Source: Clostridia bacterium (GTDB lineage: Bacteria > Bacillota > Clostridia > Oscillospirales > CAG-272). Taken from it: 63,027 nt of DNA. Of this stretch, positions 8,324-16,505 are shown one piece after another. Numbering within the stretch: the first letter of the stretch is position 1; the number at the start of each line of letters is the position of its first letter. Location of the stretch: the NCBI GenBank assembly GCA_017937135.1, contig JAGBEE010000015.1:1-63027 (forward strand). The letters are read 5' to 3'. The translations under genes were made by a program, and so were the position numbers. The notes below the pieces were generated by a model, which was not told the origin of the DNA, did not search any database, and worked only from the letters and a program-made list of their open reading frames with translations.

Positions 8324-9112
8324 ATGGTAACAACAGCAGTAATATTTGACCTTGACGGTACACTTGCTTATACAATTGAGGATATTACAACTGCAATAAA
8401 TAAAATGCTCGATAAGCTTGGCTATGACAAGCGCACGCTTGAGGAGGTTTTGGGCTATATAAACAAGGGCGCGCGTAATCTTGTTCGTTTATCTCTGCCA
8501 AAAAGCGTACAGGATGTTGAATTTATCGTAGATAGTGCTCTTGGTATATATGAGGAGGAATACGAGGAGTGCTTTCTCGAAAAAACCAAGGCATACGAGG
8601 ACGTCATTTCAATGCTTGAGCACCTTAAGGATATGAAGGTCAGAATAGGTGTTTTATCAAATAAGCAGGACAAATTTGTAAAGCCTATGATAGAAAAGCT
8701 TTTTGGAAAGGATACCTTTAATGTAGTAATGGGGCAAGGACCGTTTCCAACCAAGCCAAACCCTGCTTGTGCACTACATATGTGCAAGGCTATGGGCGCA
8801 AAGCCGTTTAGATGTATATTTGTTGGCGACTCCGATATTGATATAAAAACAGCATTAAATGCCGAAATGACAGCCATAGGCGTTAGCTGGGGATATCGTA
8901 GCGTAGAGGTTTTAAAGGATGCAGGCGCACACTATATAGCAGAGTGCCCAGAGGATATTTTAAAAATAACAGGCGAAATAGTTGAAAGAAATAATGCTAA
9001 AAAGAAGAAAATAAAAGCACCGAGGGCTGAGAAGGCAACGAGCGCAGAACAAAAAATGGCAGCCGAAAATAGCGCCGAGCCGAGGGAAGAAACAGAACAG
9101 GGCACAGAGTAA
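8324..9112 (+). CDS. HAD-family phosphatase (phosphoglycolate phosphatase-like)
   Basis: This 262-residue protein has HAD motif I (FDLDGTLAYT), motif II (GVLSNKQDKF), the motif III Lys (TKPNPA) and motif IV (FVGDSDIDIKTALNA). The cap insertion after motif I is of the Gph/PGMB type. The last 45 residues or so form a Lys/Ala/Glu-rich tail (KKKKIKAPRAEKATSAEQK) that is not part of the fold and looks disordered. The substrate cannot be read from the sequence; phosphoglycolate or a sugar phosphate is plausible. It is the only gene between cysK and the repeat element. Confidence 0.85.
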   Translation: MVTTAVIFDLDGTLAYTIEDITTAINKMLDKLGYDKRTLEEVLGYINKGARNLVRLSLPKSVQDVEFIVDSALGIYEEEYEECFLEKTKAYEDVISMLEHLKDMKVRIGVLSNKQDKFVKPMIEKLFGKDTFNVVMGQGPFPTKPNPACALHMCKAMGAKPFRCIFVGDSDIDIKTALNAEMTAIGVSWGYRSVEVLKDAGAHYIAECPEDILKITGEIVERNNAKKKKIKAPRAEKATSAEQKMAAENSAEPREETEQGTE

Positions 9113-9147
9113 AAATAGACACGTGTAAGCACTTTTTAATAAAAACA

Positions 9148-9501
9148 GGGCTATTGCAATTAAGTTTAGACCAAATAAGGACACATTCCCCTTCAAAAAC
9201 TTCGTTTCGAGGAACCCATATACAAAGAGAAAGAGAGAACAAATCGGTTTTATAAGCCGAAATGCTCTCTCTTTTTCTGTTAGTGATGTATTTGCTGTCG
9301 CAAAAGTGATGTTATTCGCTATGCTCATAATGATGTTGCTCGCTAAAGCTCGCAGTGATGTGATGTTTGCCCACTGTGCCGAAGGCACAACATCATTCAC
9401 GCAGTGAACATCACTGACGGAGTCAACATCACTTGCCCGCAAGGGCAAACATCGTTTAGCGTGATACTCTTAACGGAGTATCACGCTAATGCAATAGCCC
9501 C
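9148..9501. repeat. Inverted-end hairpin-array element (MITE-like)
   Basis: The element begins GGGCTATTGCA at 9148 and ends TGCAATAGCCC at 9500, so its ends are inverted repeats. Inside are the AGACCAAA...ACATTCCC module (9168-9190) and a GAGAGA.../...CTCTCTC terminator-like hairpin near 9234-9275. An array follows in which GTGATG(TT) words precede short palindromes in the left half and AACATCAC words follow them in the right half. Near the end is the hairpin GCGTGATACTC/GAGTATCACGC. No gene is present. The closest relative in this window is the element at 38447-38868. Confidence 0.75.
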
Positions 9502-9527
9502 TTTTTGTTAATATTTCTTCAATTGCT

Positions 9528-10538
9528 TTAAAACTCCCATTCAGAGCTTGCAAGCCAATTTGCAAATTCCGTATAGGTTACTTGCATTTGGTGAACAAGC
9601 TCGCTGCCCTTATTTAGTGTGTAAACATAGTCGTATCTTTCAAATTTGTCGAGCTTCTGCCACTTGCGTGTGTAATTCGGCTCAACGTCGTTTGATGTAT
9701 CCTTGTCGTCATTTAATAAAACTGCATTATAGGCATATTCAAGCTCAGCCCAAGCTGTATCTGCTAATTTCTTAGCATTTTCAATATTTTTCACAAGGTC
9801 GTCAAACGCGCTTTGGTCAACAGACCTTATTTTTTTGATAATATCATCAAAGTATGTGTCACTATATCCATAGTTGTATTGAGCGCCCTCATACGTTATG
9901 AACATATAAGCATCCTGTGGGTGCAGATAGTATCCTGGAATTATGCTTCCGTTATCATCGTATTTGTCTTTGACACAGTATGTATTCCAAGCGCAAAGGA
10001 AGTTTACATAATCATACATTTTTACAATGTCATCTAAAACTCCACTTTGCGAAAGCCTTTGCCAAAGTGCAATTTCCTCTGACATCTCCTCGGATTTTAA
10101 TATCGTATAAGAGGCATCAACTATTTTATAATTGAACTCATATCCGTATTGGTCCTTAAAAAATTCGTTTTGGCTTTTTGCAACTACTAATTTTCCCGTC
10201 ACCTTAATTGCGCTTGTAGTGAAGGGGAAGCTTTCTCCCTCTTTTGGATACACCTCCATCGTATTTGATAGCTGAGATGTATTTGGTACGCAGAAGGGAC
10301 AGCTTTGATAGGGCAAATTCATTAAAAACATAAATGAGCCGTCAACAGGTGAGGACTCTGCCATATAACCGTTGATGGTTACCGTTTTGCCATCTATTGA
10401 TTTTAAATAATCAAAGGTGTTAGCAGCTTTAAAGCTTAATTTTACTATGTCGCCATTTTCCTCGTCGCCACAGCTTGAAAAAGCAAGGACAGAGAAAAGA
10501 GCTATTAAAGCTAAAAGAATTAAAAATGATTTTTTCAT
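9528..10538 (-). CDS. Lipoprotein of a putative metal-linked ABC system
   Basis: This 336-residue protein begins with a lipoprotein signal and lipobox (AFSSC, lipidated Cys at residue 23), so it should sit on the outer membrane face. Residues 45-150 contain a beta-rich stretch (KTVTINGYM, IKVTGKLVV) with a CPFC motif at 80-83. That layout resembles DUF3299/OB-like proteins found with MacB-type transporters in zinc-regulated operons of other bacteria. The C-terminal part is mainly helical. It is the last gene of a minus-strand run with a permease, an ATPase and a Cys-rich membrane protein. The metal link is inferred. Confidence 0.7.
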   Translation of the reverse strand: MKKSFLILLALIALFSVLAFSSCGDEENGDIVKLSFKAANTFDYLKSIDGKTVTINGYMAESSPVDGSFMFLMNLPYQSCPFCVPNTSQLSNTMEVYPKEGESFPFTTSAIKVTGKLVVAKSQNEFFKDQYGYEFNYKIVDASYTILKSEEMSEEIALWQRLSQSGVLDDIVKMYDYVNFLCAWNTYCVKDKYDDNGSIIPGYYLHPQDAYMFITYEGAQYNYGYSDTYFDDIIKKIRSVDQSAFDDLVKNIENAKKLADTAWAELEYAYNAVLLNDDKDTSNDVEPNYTRKWQKLDKFERYDYVYTLNKGSELVHQMQVTYTEFANWLASSEWEF

Positions 10539-10547
10539 AAGCCCTCC

Positions 10548-11729
10548 TTAGTCCGAAATAGAGTCCCTTTTTGACATAACAAAGGTCCAAATAGCAGTAG
10601 GTAGCACGCTTATTATAAAAATTCCAAGCAAAATTACAAGCTCCAAGGGGTAAACCTTACCGATATTCAAAACTACACCCATTGAGGAAACGTAGTCGTT
10701 CATAAAAATCAAGCACAGTCTTGAAATTCCAAAGGCAAGTAGCGTTGATAAAAAGCCGATAATTCCGTTTTGAATTATGTATAAAAGGTTAATCCTACCC
10801 ATACTTATGCCGATAAGTCGCATAAGTGAAATTTCCTTAGAGGAGTGATACATATTTAAAAGCGTGATAATAGAAATTATCATTATATTCATAATAAGAA
10901 TAACAGCGCAAAGCACAAAAACAATATATTTTGTGTCGTCAGCATCGCTCAAAACATCTCTCACCACGCTCATTGGCTCAACAGCCTGTATTGGTACACT
11001 GTGACCATGCTCGTCTGTTATAGTCGTGTTATAATCGTTTGCTAACTGCGTTGCATAGCTTGGGTTTTTAGTGCTAACTAAAAGTGCGCAAACGGTTTTA
11101 TGCTCGCCCTCACCCCCCTCGGCTGAGTGGTCGTGCATTTGCCAAAGCGTTTGAATTTGTGTAAATACTACATTATCATATGGTGAGTGTGATTGGTCTA
11201 AGATGCCAACCACCTTAATACCCTGCTTGTGAGTGTCGCTTCCACCCACAGTATGGCTTGTATGAATAACGCTTCCAACAGATAAATCATTATATTTAGC
11301 CACATTATAGCCGACAACAGCCTCAAACGTGTTAGAATTGTTAAGCATTTTACCATCACTAAGCTCCCTGTCCTTCAAAAGCTCAGAGCTTGTGCCAACA
11401 ACTCCATAGCCATTATAGCTATCAGCCATAGCAAACGGAATGACATCTAAAACCCTATTGTCATTTTTAAGCTTATTTATAAAAGAATAAGGAATAGTGC
11501 CAAGTGGCTCCTCTGCAAAATACATAGTATTCATAGCAAGCTGTGTTTTACTGCCGGACGGACCAACTATAACGGAGTAATAAAGAGCATTTTGAGTAAT
11601 TCCGTCGCTTACCTGATTTGACACGTTAAAGGCAAGCACGCCAATTCCTGCTGAGATGACAATTGAAAGCACAATAAGTATAATTTGCACCTTCTTTATA
11701 GCCATATTTTTAAATGCAAATTTAAGCAT
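10548..11729 (-). CDS. ABC transporter permease, MacB/FtsX type
   Basis: The ATG at 11729 follows GGGAGGTG and overlaps the ATPase stop codon by eight bases, which indicates translational coupling. The 393-residue protein has one N-terminal membrane segment, a large external MacB-like domain and three membrane segments after about residue 270. The external domain carries His-rich patches (HTSHTVGGSDTH, MHDHSAEGGEGEHK, DEHGHSVP) that could bind metal. Such permeases usually work as mechanotransmitters or lipoprotein/peptide exporters rather than classical importers. The cargo here is unknown. The His-rich insert is the main hint for metal. Confidence 0.82.
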   Translation of the reverse strand: MLKFAFKNMAIKKVQIILIVLSIVISAGIGVLAFNVSNQVSDGITQNALYYSVIVGPSGSKTQLAMNTMYFAEEPLGTIPYSFINKLKNDNRVLDVIPFAMADSYNGYGVVGTSSELLKDRELSDGKMLNNSNTFEAVVGYNVAKYNDLSVGSVIHTSHTVGGSDTHKQGIKVVGILDQSHSPYDNVVFTQIQTLWQMHDHSAEGGEGEHKTVCALLVSTKNPSYATQLANDYNTTITDEHGHSVPIQAVEPMSVVRDVLSDADDTKYIVFVLCAVILIMNIMIISIITLLNMYHSSKEISLMRLIGISMGRINLLYIIQNGIIGFLSTLLAFGISRLCLIFMNDYVSSMGVVLNIGKVYPLELVILLGIFIISVLPTAIWTFVMSKRDSISD

Positions 11730-12390
11730 TATCGACACCTCCCTCGGTATTTATGTCGGTAATGCCACTTGTCATTTTATTCATATCAATGACGTAATCA
11801 AAGTAGCACGCCAAGCGCTCATCATGTGTTACAGCGATAAGAGTTTTGCCCTTAGCCACCTTGACAAGCTCCTTAATAACCTGCTCGCCAATAGTGAAGT
11901 TTAAATTTCCTGTTGGCTCGTCAGCCAAAATTATATCAGGAGCCTTAACAAGAGCCCTTGCGATAGCAACCCTTTGCTTTTGTCCGCCGGAAAGGTGCTT
12001 AACCTTGCTATCCTTCTTTTCAAAAATACCAAGCTCTCTAAGTAACTCTATAGCTCTTTGGGTGTTAACGCCCTCAAGTCTTAAAATGTCTATGTTATCC
12101 ATAACGCTCATTTCATTTATGAGCTTGAAGTCCTGAAATATATATCCGATTTTTTGTATTCTGAATTTATCCTTTTCCTTTTGACTTCTTGTTGTCATAT
12201 CAATACCATCAATAATAATCGAGCCGCTTGATGGAGAGAGAATACCAGCTATCATATTTAATAGAGTTGATTTTCCACAGCCCGATGCGCCAAGAAGCAT
12301 ATATGATTTGCCATTTTCAAACACTATGTCCTTATAGTCAATGGCAGTTTCATTTTGAAATTTCTTTGTAACATTTTTTATTTCTATCAT
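11722..12390 (-). CDS. ABC transporter ATPase, LolD/MacB type
   Basis: This 222-residue ATPase has Walker A GASGCGKST, the signature LSGGQKQR, Walker B ILADEPTGNL and the H-loop VTHDERLA. Sequence and length match the LolD/MacB class that pairs with FtsX-like permeases. It precedes and overlaps the permease gene and follows the Cys-rich membrane protein gene at 12433-12726, so the four genes probably form one operon. Confidence 0.9.
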   Translation of the reverse strand: MIEIKNVTKKFQNETAIDYKDIVFENGKSYMLLGASGCGKSTLLNMIAGILSPSSGSIIIDGIDMTTRSQKEKDKFRIQKIGYIFQDFKLINEMSVMDNIDILRLEGVNTQRAIELLRELGIFEKKDSKVKHLSGGQKQRVAIARALVKAPDIILADEPTGNLNFTIGEQVIKELVKVAKGKTLIAVTHDERLACYFDYVIDMNKMTSGITDINTEGGVDNA

Positions 12391-12432
12391 TAAACTCGTT
12401 TCCTTTCCTAAATTGATATAATGGGCTTAATA

Positions 12433-12726
12433 TCAATTGGAAAGCTTAACGTGTAGCTTTATTAGAGAAAGCGTAGTTTCAAGGCAGAAAATACAAAGAG
12501 TAGTTAAGAAAATAATAATAATTTGTGCACCAAATGAATTTAGGCTTGGCACAGGGAAAATAGTATTACGCTCAATACCCTTAAAAGCCTCGCACGTTGC
12601 ACATATGGTATTTTCACAACACGTACAGCAGTGCTCAGTATTAAAAATCAAAAAGAAGACGGACAAAATAAAAATAAGCGCTAAAGCAAGGCATATATTA
12701 GACTTTAATTTTCTATTCTTATTCAT
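12433..12726 (-). CDS. Small Cys-rich two-helix membrane protein
   Basis: From the ATG at 12726, behind a GGAGGTG site, the protein has 97 residues. Membrane segments at about 10-28 and 68-90 flank an external loop with CCTCCENTICATC, a dense Cys cluster after HSer-type residues (EHCC). The cluster could bind a soft metal or form disulfides. It is the first gene of the lipoprotein/ABC run, and the coupling supports a shared role. I recognise no named family. Confidence 0.65.
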   Translation of the reverse strand: MNKNRKLKSNICLALALIFILSVFFLIFNTEHCCTCCENTICATCEAFKGIERNTIFPVPSLNSFGAQIIIIFLTTLCIFCLETTLSLIKLHVKLSN

Positions 12727-12817
12727 TTTATCCACCTCCGTAAAGTATATATTATATAAATTAAAGCACTCAAAAATTGATATGTCAATCAAAGCGCCAA
12801 AAAGTAACATAAAATTA

Positions 12818-12845
12818 AAAGACAGACTCAAGGGAGCCTGTCTTT
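12818..12845 (-). terminator. Terminator after rplL
   Basis: AAAGACAG at 12818-12825 pairs with CTGTCTTT at 12838-12845. On the minus strand the stem is followed by a T-rich stretch, 19 bases beyond the rplL stop codon. Confidence 0.8.
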
Positions 12846-12863
12846 AGGTAGGTTGTTTTTAAA

Positions 12864-13235
12864 TTACTTAACTTCTGCCTTAGCGCCAGCGTCTGTAAGT
12901 TGCTTTGCAATATCAGTAGCCATATCCTTAGAAATAGCTTCCTTAATTGTCTTAGGAGCGCTCTCAACGAGGTCCTTAGCTTCCTTAAGTCCGAGACCTG
13001 TGATTTCTCTAACAACTTTGATAACATTGAGCTTGGAAGCGCCAGCTTCAACAAGAACAACGTCAAATTCTGTCTTCTCCTCAACTGCAGCAGCAGGAGC
13101 AGCAGCACCAGCAACAGCAACAGGAGCAGCAGATACGCCGAATTCTTCCTCAACTGCCTTTACGAGGTCAGCGAGCTCAAGTATTGTAAGTGTTTTGATT
13201 TCTTCTACGATTTGTGTAATCTTTTCGTTAGCCAT
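12864..13235 (-). CDS. rplL: 50S ribosomal protein L7/L12
   Basis: This 123-residue protein has the standard layout: an N-terminal dimerisation helix region, an Ala-rich hinge ([16 protein letters not shown]) and the C-terminal factor-binding domain with [19 protein letters not shown]. It forms the flexible ribosomal stalk that recruits translation GTPases. It lies 46 bases after rplJ and ends in a terminator. rpoB, the usual next gene in Bacillota, does not follow. Confidence 0.97.
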   Translation of the reverse strand: MANEKITQIVEEIKTLTILELADLVKAVEEEFGVSAAPVAVAGAAAPAAAVEEKTEFDVVLVEAGASKLNVIKVVREITGLGLKEAKDLVESAPKTIKEAISKDMATDIAKQLTDAGAKAEVK

Positions 13236-13281
13236 GATAAATAATCCTCCGTAATTAAATAATTAGATTTTGTTTTCGCAA

Positions 13282-13809
13282 TTAAGCGTTTTCAATTACT
13301 GCCTGAGCAGCATTTTCTCCACCCTTGTCGATAACTGCTTGCAAAGCACGAGCAAAGCCTGAAATAGGACCTTGGATACTGCCCAAGAATCTTGCAAGAA
13401 GTACTTCTCTTGATGGAATGTCAGCAAGAGCTAAGATTGTGTCCTTACCAACAACGGCGTTTTCAAGAAATCCGCATTTAATTTCAAAGGATTCAACCTT
13501 ATCTGCGTATTCCTTAGCGATTTTAGCGGGAGCAACTGGATCATCATAACCGATAGCGATAGCGCTCATACCGTTAAGGCTTTCCTTGATTGCTTCGTAA
13601 CCTACTTCGTCACAAGCACGGCCTATAAGAGTATTCTTAACTACCATATAGTCAACGCCGGCTTTTCTGAAAGCAGCACGCATTTTTGTATCATTTTCAA
13701 CAGTGATACCCTGATATTGAACAACTACACCAGATTGAGCCTTCTTGATTTTTTCAACAAGGTCACTAACAACGGCTTTCTTTTGTTCAAGAACTGAATT
13801 ACTTGGCAT
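13282..13809 (-). CDS. rplJ: 50S ribosomal protein L10
   Basis: The ATG at 13809 follows AAGGAGG and gives 175 residues beginning MPSNSVLEQKK. Conserved features are GVVVQYQGITVENDTKMR and VVKNTLIGRAC. L10 anchors the L7/L12 dimers to 23S rRNA. The L10-L12 complex normally represses its own mRNA, and the matching leader lies immediately upstream. An in-frame ATG 24 codons upstream lies in the leader and is not used in my reading. Confidence 0.96.
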   Translation of the reverse strand: MPSNSVLEQKKAVVSDLVEKIKKAQSGVVVQYQGITVENDTKMRAAFRKAGVDYMVVKNTLIGRACDEVGYEAIKESLNGMSAIAIGYDDPVAPAKIAKEYADKVESFEIKCGFLENAVVGKDTILALADIPSREVLLARFLGSIQGPISGFARALQAVIDKGGENAAQAVIENA

Positions 13810-13969
13810 TAAAACAACCTCCTTGTTTATTTCCGACAGCAAAAAGAAAAATCTTTTCCCGATAAATGCAAAAATACACACACCGAAAAAAGATTTAATT
13901 TCATATTAAGTCTTTTCCTCGGCAGGGAGCATAAATGCAATTACCGAAACCTGCTGTCTTTGGATTAGC
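13810..13969 (-). promoter_or_regulatory. Ribosomal protein L10 leader
   Basis: The transcript has the hallmark sequences of the L10 leader: CCAAAGACAGCAGGT near its start (around 13962-13948), CCTGCCGAGG pairing back to it, and TTTTTCGGTGTGTG further on. These form the kink-turn and bulge that L10-L12 binds to lower expression. The promoter is 7 bases upstream. Confidence 0.85.
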
Positions 13970-13975
13970 CTTGAC

Positions 13976-14004
13976 ATTATAGCATACAAAAAATGCTTTG
14001 TCAA
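13976..14004 (-). promoter_or_regulatory. Promoter for rplJL
   Basis: On the minus strand TTGACA (14004-13999) and TATAAT (13981-13976) have a 17-base spacer, a perfect consensus. Confidence 0.85.
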
Positions 14005-14064
14005 TACCTTTTTAAAAAATATTTTAGTTTTGCAAATACAATGAAAATGCAGCCTTGCCATAGC

Positions 14065-15558
14065 TTAGTAAACGCATAGATGCAGAGTGTCATTTTCAAA
14101 AATAAAGGAATCATTTTCAAATTTGTCCCAATCCCTTGATGAAAAATACTCCTTGCAGTCTTTATTGTTGTCAACCTTTTTGTAGCTTCTTTCGTGAAAA
14201 AGGCTAAGGTGTGCAACGTCGCACCATTTTCGGCTTAGCGCACGTACGTTGCAATTTGGCAAAAATACTGTACCGCTATACCCATCTGAAGAACTTTTAT
14301 CGTAATATATACTGATTTTTTTAATTTCTATACCCGTTTCATTCTCGTACTCTGCAATTTTTTCTTGTATTATCATAGCATCTTTTTTATCAGAGGCATT
14401 AGTTATATGCCTTGAAAAACAAAAGGAATGAAATACGCCCATAATGATAAATAAAGCCGATAGCATAACCAGAGATTTTTTATACGTATCTTTTGTAAAT
14501 AGTCTCTCGTCATTTAAATTCTCATCCAATCTTTCATGCTTAAAGAAATGCAAAATAGGGATAGTACCAACGAGCAAGCCCACCGGATATGCAAATCTAG
14601 GGGTAAACCAAACGTCCTCGGGCTTGGAAAAGGGGCAAGGAGCCGAGGTTGCAATAACAGTTGCAACAATAATAAATGCATATTTAAAAAATGCAAGAGT
14701 GCTTTCTTTTGTGAAAAAAGCGCCACAGGCCCTTTTTGAGGAAATAAAAACCGACAAAAACAGCGCTGTAAAGACTAAAACGTATACAAGAAGCAAATAA
14801 GGGTTACCAAGACCAAAGGTTAAAAACTTGTAGATGTTTTTAAGATTAAAGCTAACGCTTGCCCTTTTTGCAAGGTCAAAAATTTTCATAGCTATGAAAA
14901 TCATAAACGTAGCAAAGCCATACACTGAAGCAGCAATTGCTGTGTTGGAAATAAAGCTTTTTACATTCTTAGAGTAAATAACGATAAAAGCAACGGCTAA
15001 GGCAACAAATGCAGCAGGCAACGCTTGATAGGTAAAGGCGCAAAGGGTTAAGAAAATATAAGATAAAATTAAATGCCCTTTCTTGCCCTGCAAAAATAAA
15101 AGAAAAAATTTAGCACTGAGAACAGCCATAAAAATGGCAAAGGCGAAAAATCCCTTTTCAATAAACAAAAAATGCTCGAATGAGAGTGGATTTAAAATCG
15201 TTATTATGGCGATAAAGAAGGCGAGATTTCTTGAAATATGCCCCTTTAGCATTTTGTAAAGCGTGGTTATTGAAAGCATTGAAAATATAATAGACATTAT
15301 AAATGAAACGTAATAGAATGCTGTAAAGCTAACGTTTATTTTGTCAAGGAGCATAGCTCCAAGCATTGAAACAATGCGTCCGTTATATCTCATAGCCTCG
15401 ATTATTCCATCAAGACCTGGGTGTAGGGCGAAATGATATGTATCGGTTGAATATTCAAACTTAAAAAGTGGAAAAACGCAAATCAACACAACAATAAGCG
15501 AAGCAACATAGGGCTTTAGGGTGTTGAAAATAGGTTTTTTTATATCATTTTCTTTCAT
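14065..15558 (-). CDS. GtrII-like polytopic membrane protein
   Basis: This 497-residue protein has about ten hydrophobic segments, the first at residues 15-35. FALHPGLDGIIEAMRYNGR after the first segment resembles the catalytic loop region of GtrII-type (Glucos_trans_II) membrane glycosyltransferases. The last 100 residues or so are soluble and lie outside or in a terminal domain. Such proteins transfer sugar from a polyprenyl carrier to a surface polymer; the acceptor is unknown here. Its ATG overlaps the stop codon of the DnaI-like gene (TAATG), so it is co-transcribed with replication genes, which is probably incidental. Confidence 0.7.
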   Translation of the reverse strand: MKENDIKKPIFNTLKPYVASLIVVLICVFPLFKFEYSTDTYHFALHPGLDGIIEAMRYNGRIVSMLGAMLLDKINVSFTAFYYVSFIMSIIFSMLSITTLYKMLKGHISRNLAFFIAIITILNPLSFEHFLFIEKGFFAFAIFMAVLSAKFFLLFLQGKKGHLILSYIFLTLCAFTYQALPAAFVALAVAFIVIYSKNVKSFISNTAIAASVYGFATFMIFIAMKIFDLAKRASVSFNLKNIYKFLTFGLGNPYLLLVYVLVFTALFLSVFISSKRACGAFFTKESTLAFFKYAFIIVATVIATSAPCPFSKPEDVWFTPRFAYPVGLLVGTIPILHFFKHERLDENLNDERLFTKDTYKKSLVMLSALFIIMGVFHSFCFSRHITNASDKKDAMIIQEKIAEYENETGIEIKKISIYYDKSSSDGYSGTVFLPNCNVRALSRKWCDVAHLSLFHERSYKKVDNNKDCKEYFSSRDWDKFENDSFIFENDTLHLCVY

Positions 15559-16505
15559 TATCTTCTTCTCATATCGCTTCCGCGAAATAGCTTAATTGTA
15601 AACTCACCGAAAAGACGGCTTGTAATTCTATCATTATATATTTTTCTTATCTCAGCTGAGGAAAGATTTGTGCTTGCAATAATTGGCAAGCCCTTATTTA
15701 ATCTTGTATTTATAATATTGTAAAGACAAGAAACAGAGAATGACGAAACAGCCTCAGCGCCAAGGTCGTCAATTATAAGTAGATCGCAATTAAGATATTT
15801 TTGACTAACCATTTCCTCATCTGAATAGCGGTCTCTAAACCTGTCATTATCAAAGTCAAAAAAGATATTTTGCGCTGTTTCATAAACTACGTCATAGCCA
15901 TTTTCGATAAGTGACTTTGCAACAGCTGTGGAAAGATGCGTCTTGCCAAGGCCCGTACCCCCAACAAAAAGTAAGCTTTGCTTATCATTTTCAAAGCCTT
16001 TAACGTAATTTATCAAATAGTTAAAAAGACCCTGCATTTCTTCCTTGTTTTCATATACATCTAATGAAAACGTCTCAAAGCTTTGCTTTTCAAAAAGCTT
16101 GCCAATTCCCGAGGACTCATAGCCCTTTTGGATAAGCGCATTTTTATAGCAGGAGCACATTTTGCCATTTACATAGCCAAGGTCATTACATTTATCACAC
16201 TCATATTTCATATCAGTGTAATCGCTATCAAGACCAACACTGTTAAGCAGCTCTATACGATTTGCCTGTAAGGCGAGATTTTGCTCCTTTAGCGCGTTTA
16301 TTCTTTCTTCAAGACCTTCCTTGCCCTGCATTGCGCTTGCCATAATATTAAGACCGGTTTTAGAAAGCTCGCTGTCTATTTTTAAAAGCTCGGGACAAAG
16401 GCTGTACGCCCTTTCAAGACGGCTTTCTCTTTCTTGCTCATTTTTTATGCGCTTTTTATCAAATTCCTCGCGCACTAAAATTGCGTTTTTTCTTGAATAG
16501 CTCAT
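15558..16505 (-). CDS. dnaI: Helicase loader, DnaC/DnaI-like ATPase
   Basis: This 315-residue AAA+ protein has Walker A (FVGGTGLGKTHLS), Walker B (LLIIDDLGAE) and the sensor region (IIASTNLS...TSRL). An N-terminal helical region and a Cys cluster (CDKCNDLGYVNGKMCSC) precede the ATPase domain, as in clostridial loaders. It would place the replicative helicase on DNA. It overlaps the DnaD gene by four bases, and the two work together in the Bacillota primosome. Confidence 0.88.
   Translation of the reverse strand: MSYSRKNAILVREEFDKKRIKNEQERESRLERAYSLCPELLKIDSELSKTGLNIMASAMQGKEGLEERINALKEQNLALQANRIELLNSVGLDSDYTDMKYECDKCNDLGYVNGKMCSCYKNALIQKGYESSGIGKLFEKQSFETFSLDVYENKEEMQGLFNYLINYVKGFENDKQSLLFVGGTGLGKTHLSTAVAKSLIENGYDVVYETAQNIFFDFDNDRFRDRYSDEEMVSQKYLNCDLLIIDDLGAEAVSSFSVSCLYNIINTRLNKGLPIIASTNLSSAEIRKIYNDRITSRLFGEFTIKLFRGSDMRRR

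Noticed and set aside
12853-13254. 133-codon open frame on the plus strand opposite rplL
   Set aside because: It is a shadow of the highly biased L7/L12 coding sequence, with no ribosome-binding site and no recognisable protein features.
14444-14800. 118-codon plus-strand frame opposite the GtrII-like gene
   Set aside because: The minus-strand gene has clear membrane segments and coupling to its neighbour; the plus frame has neither a ribosome-binding site nor family features.
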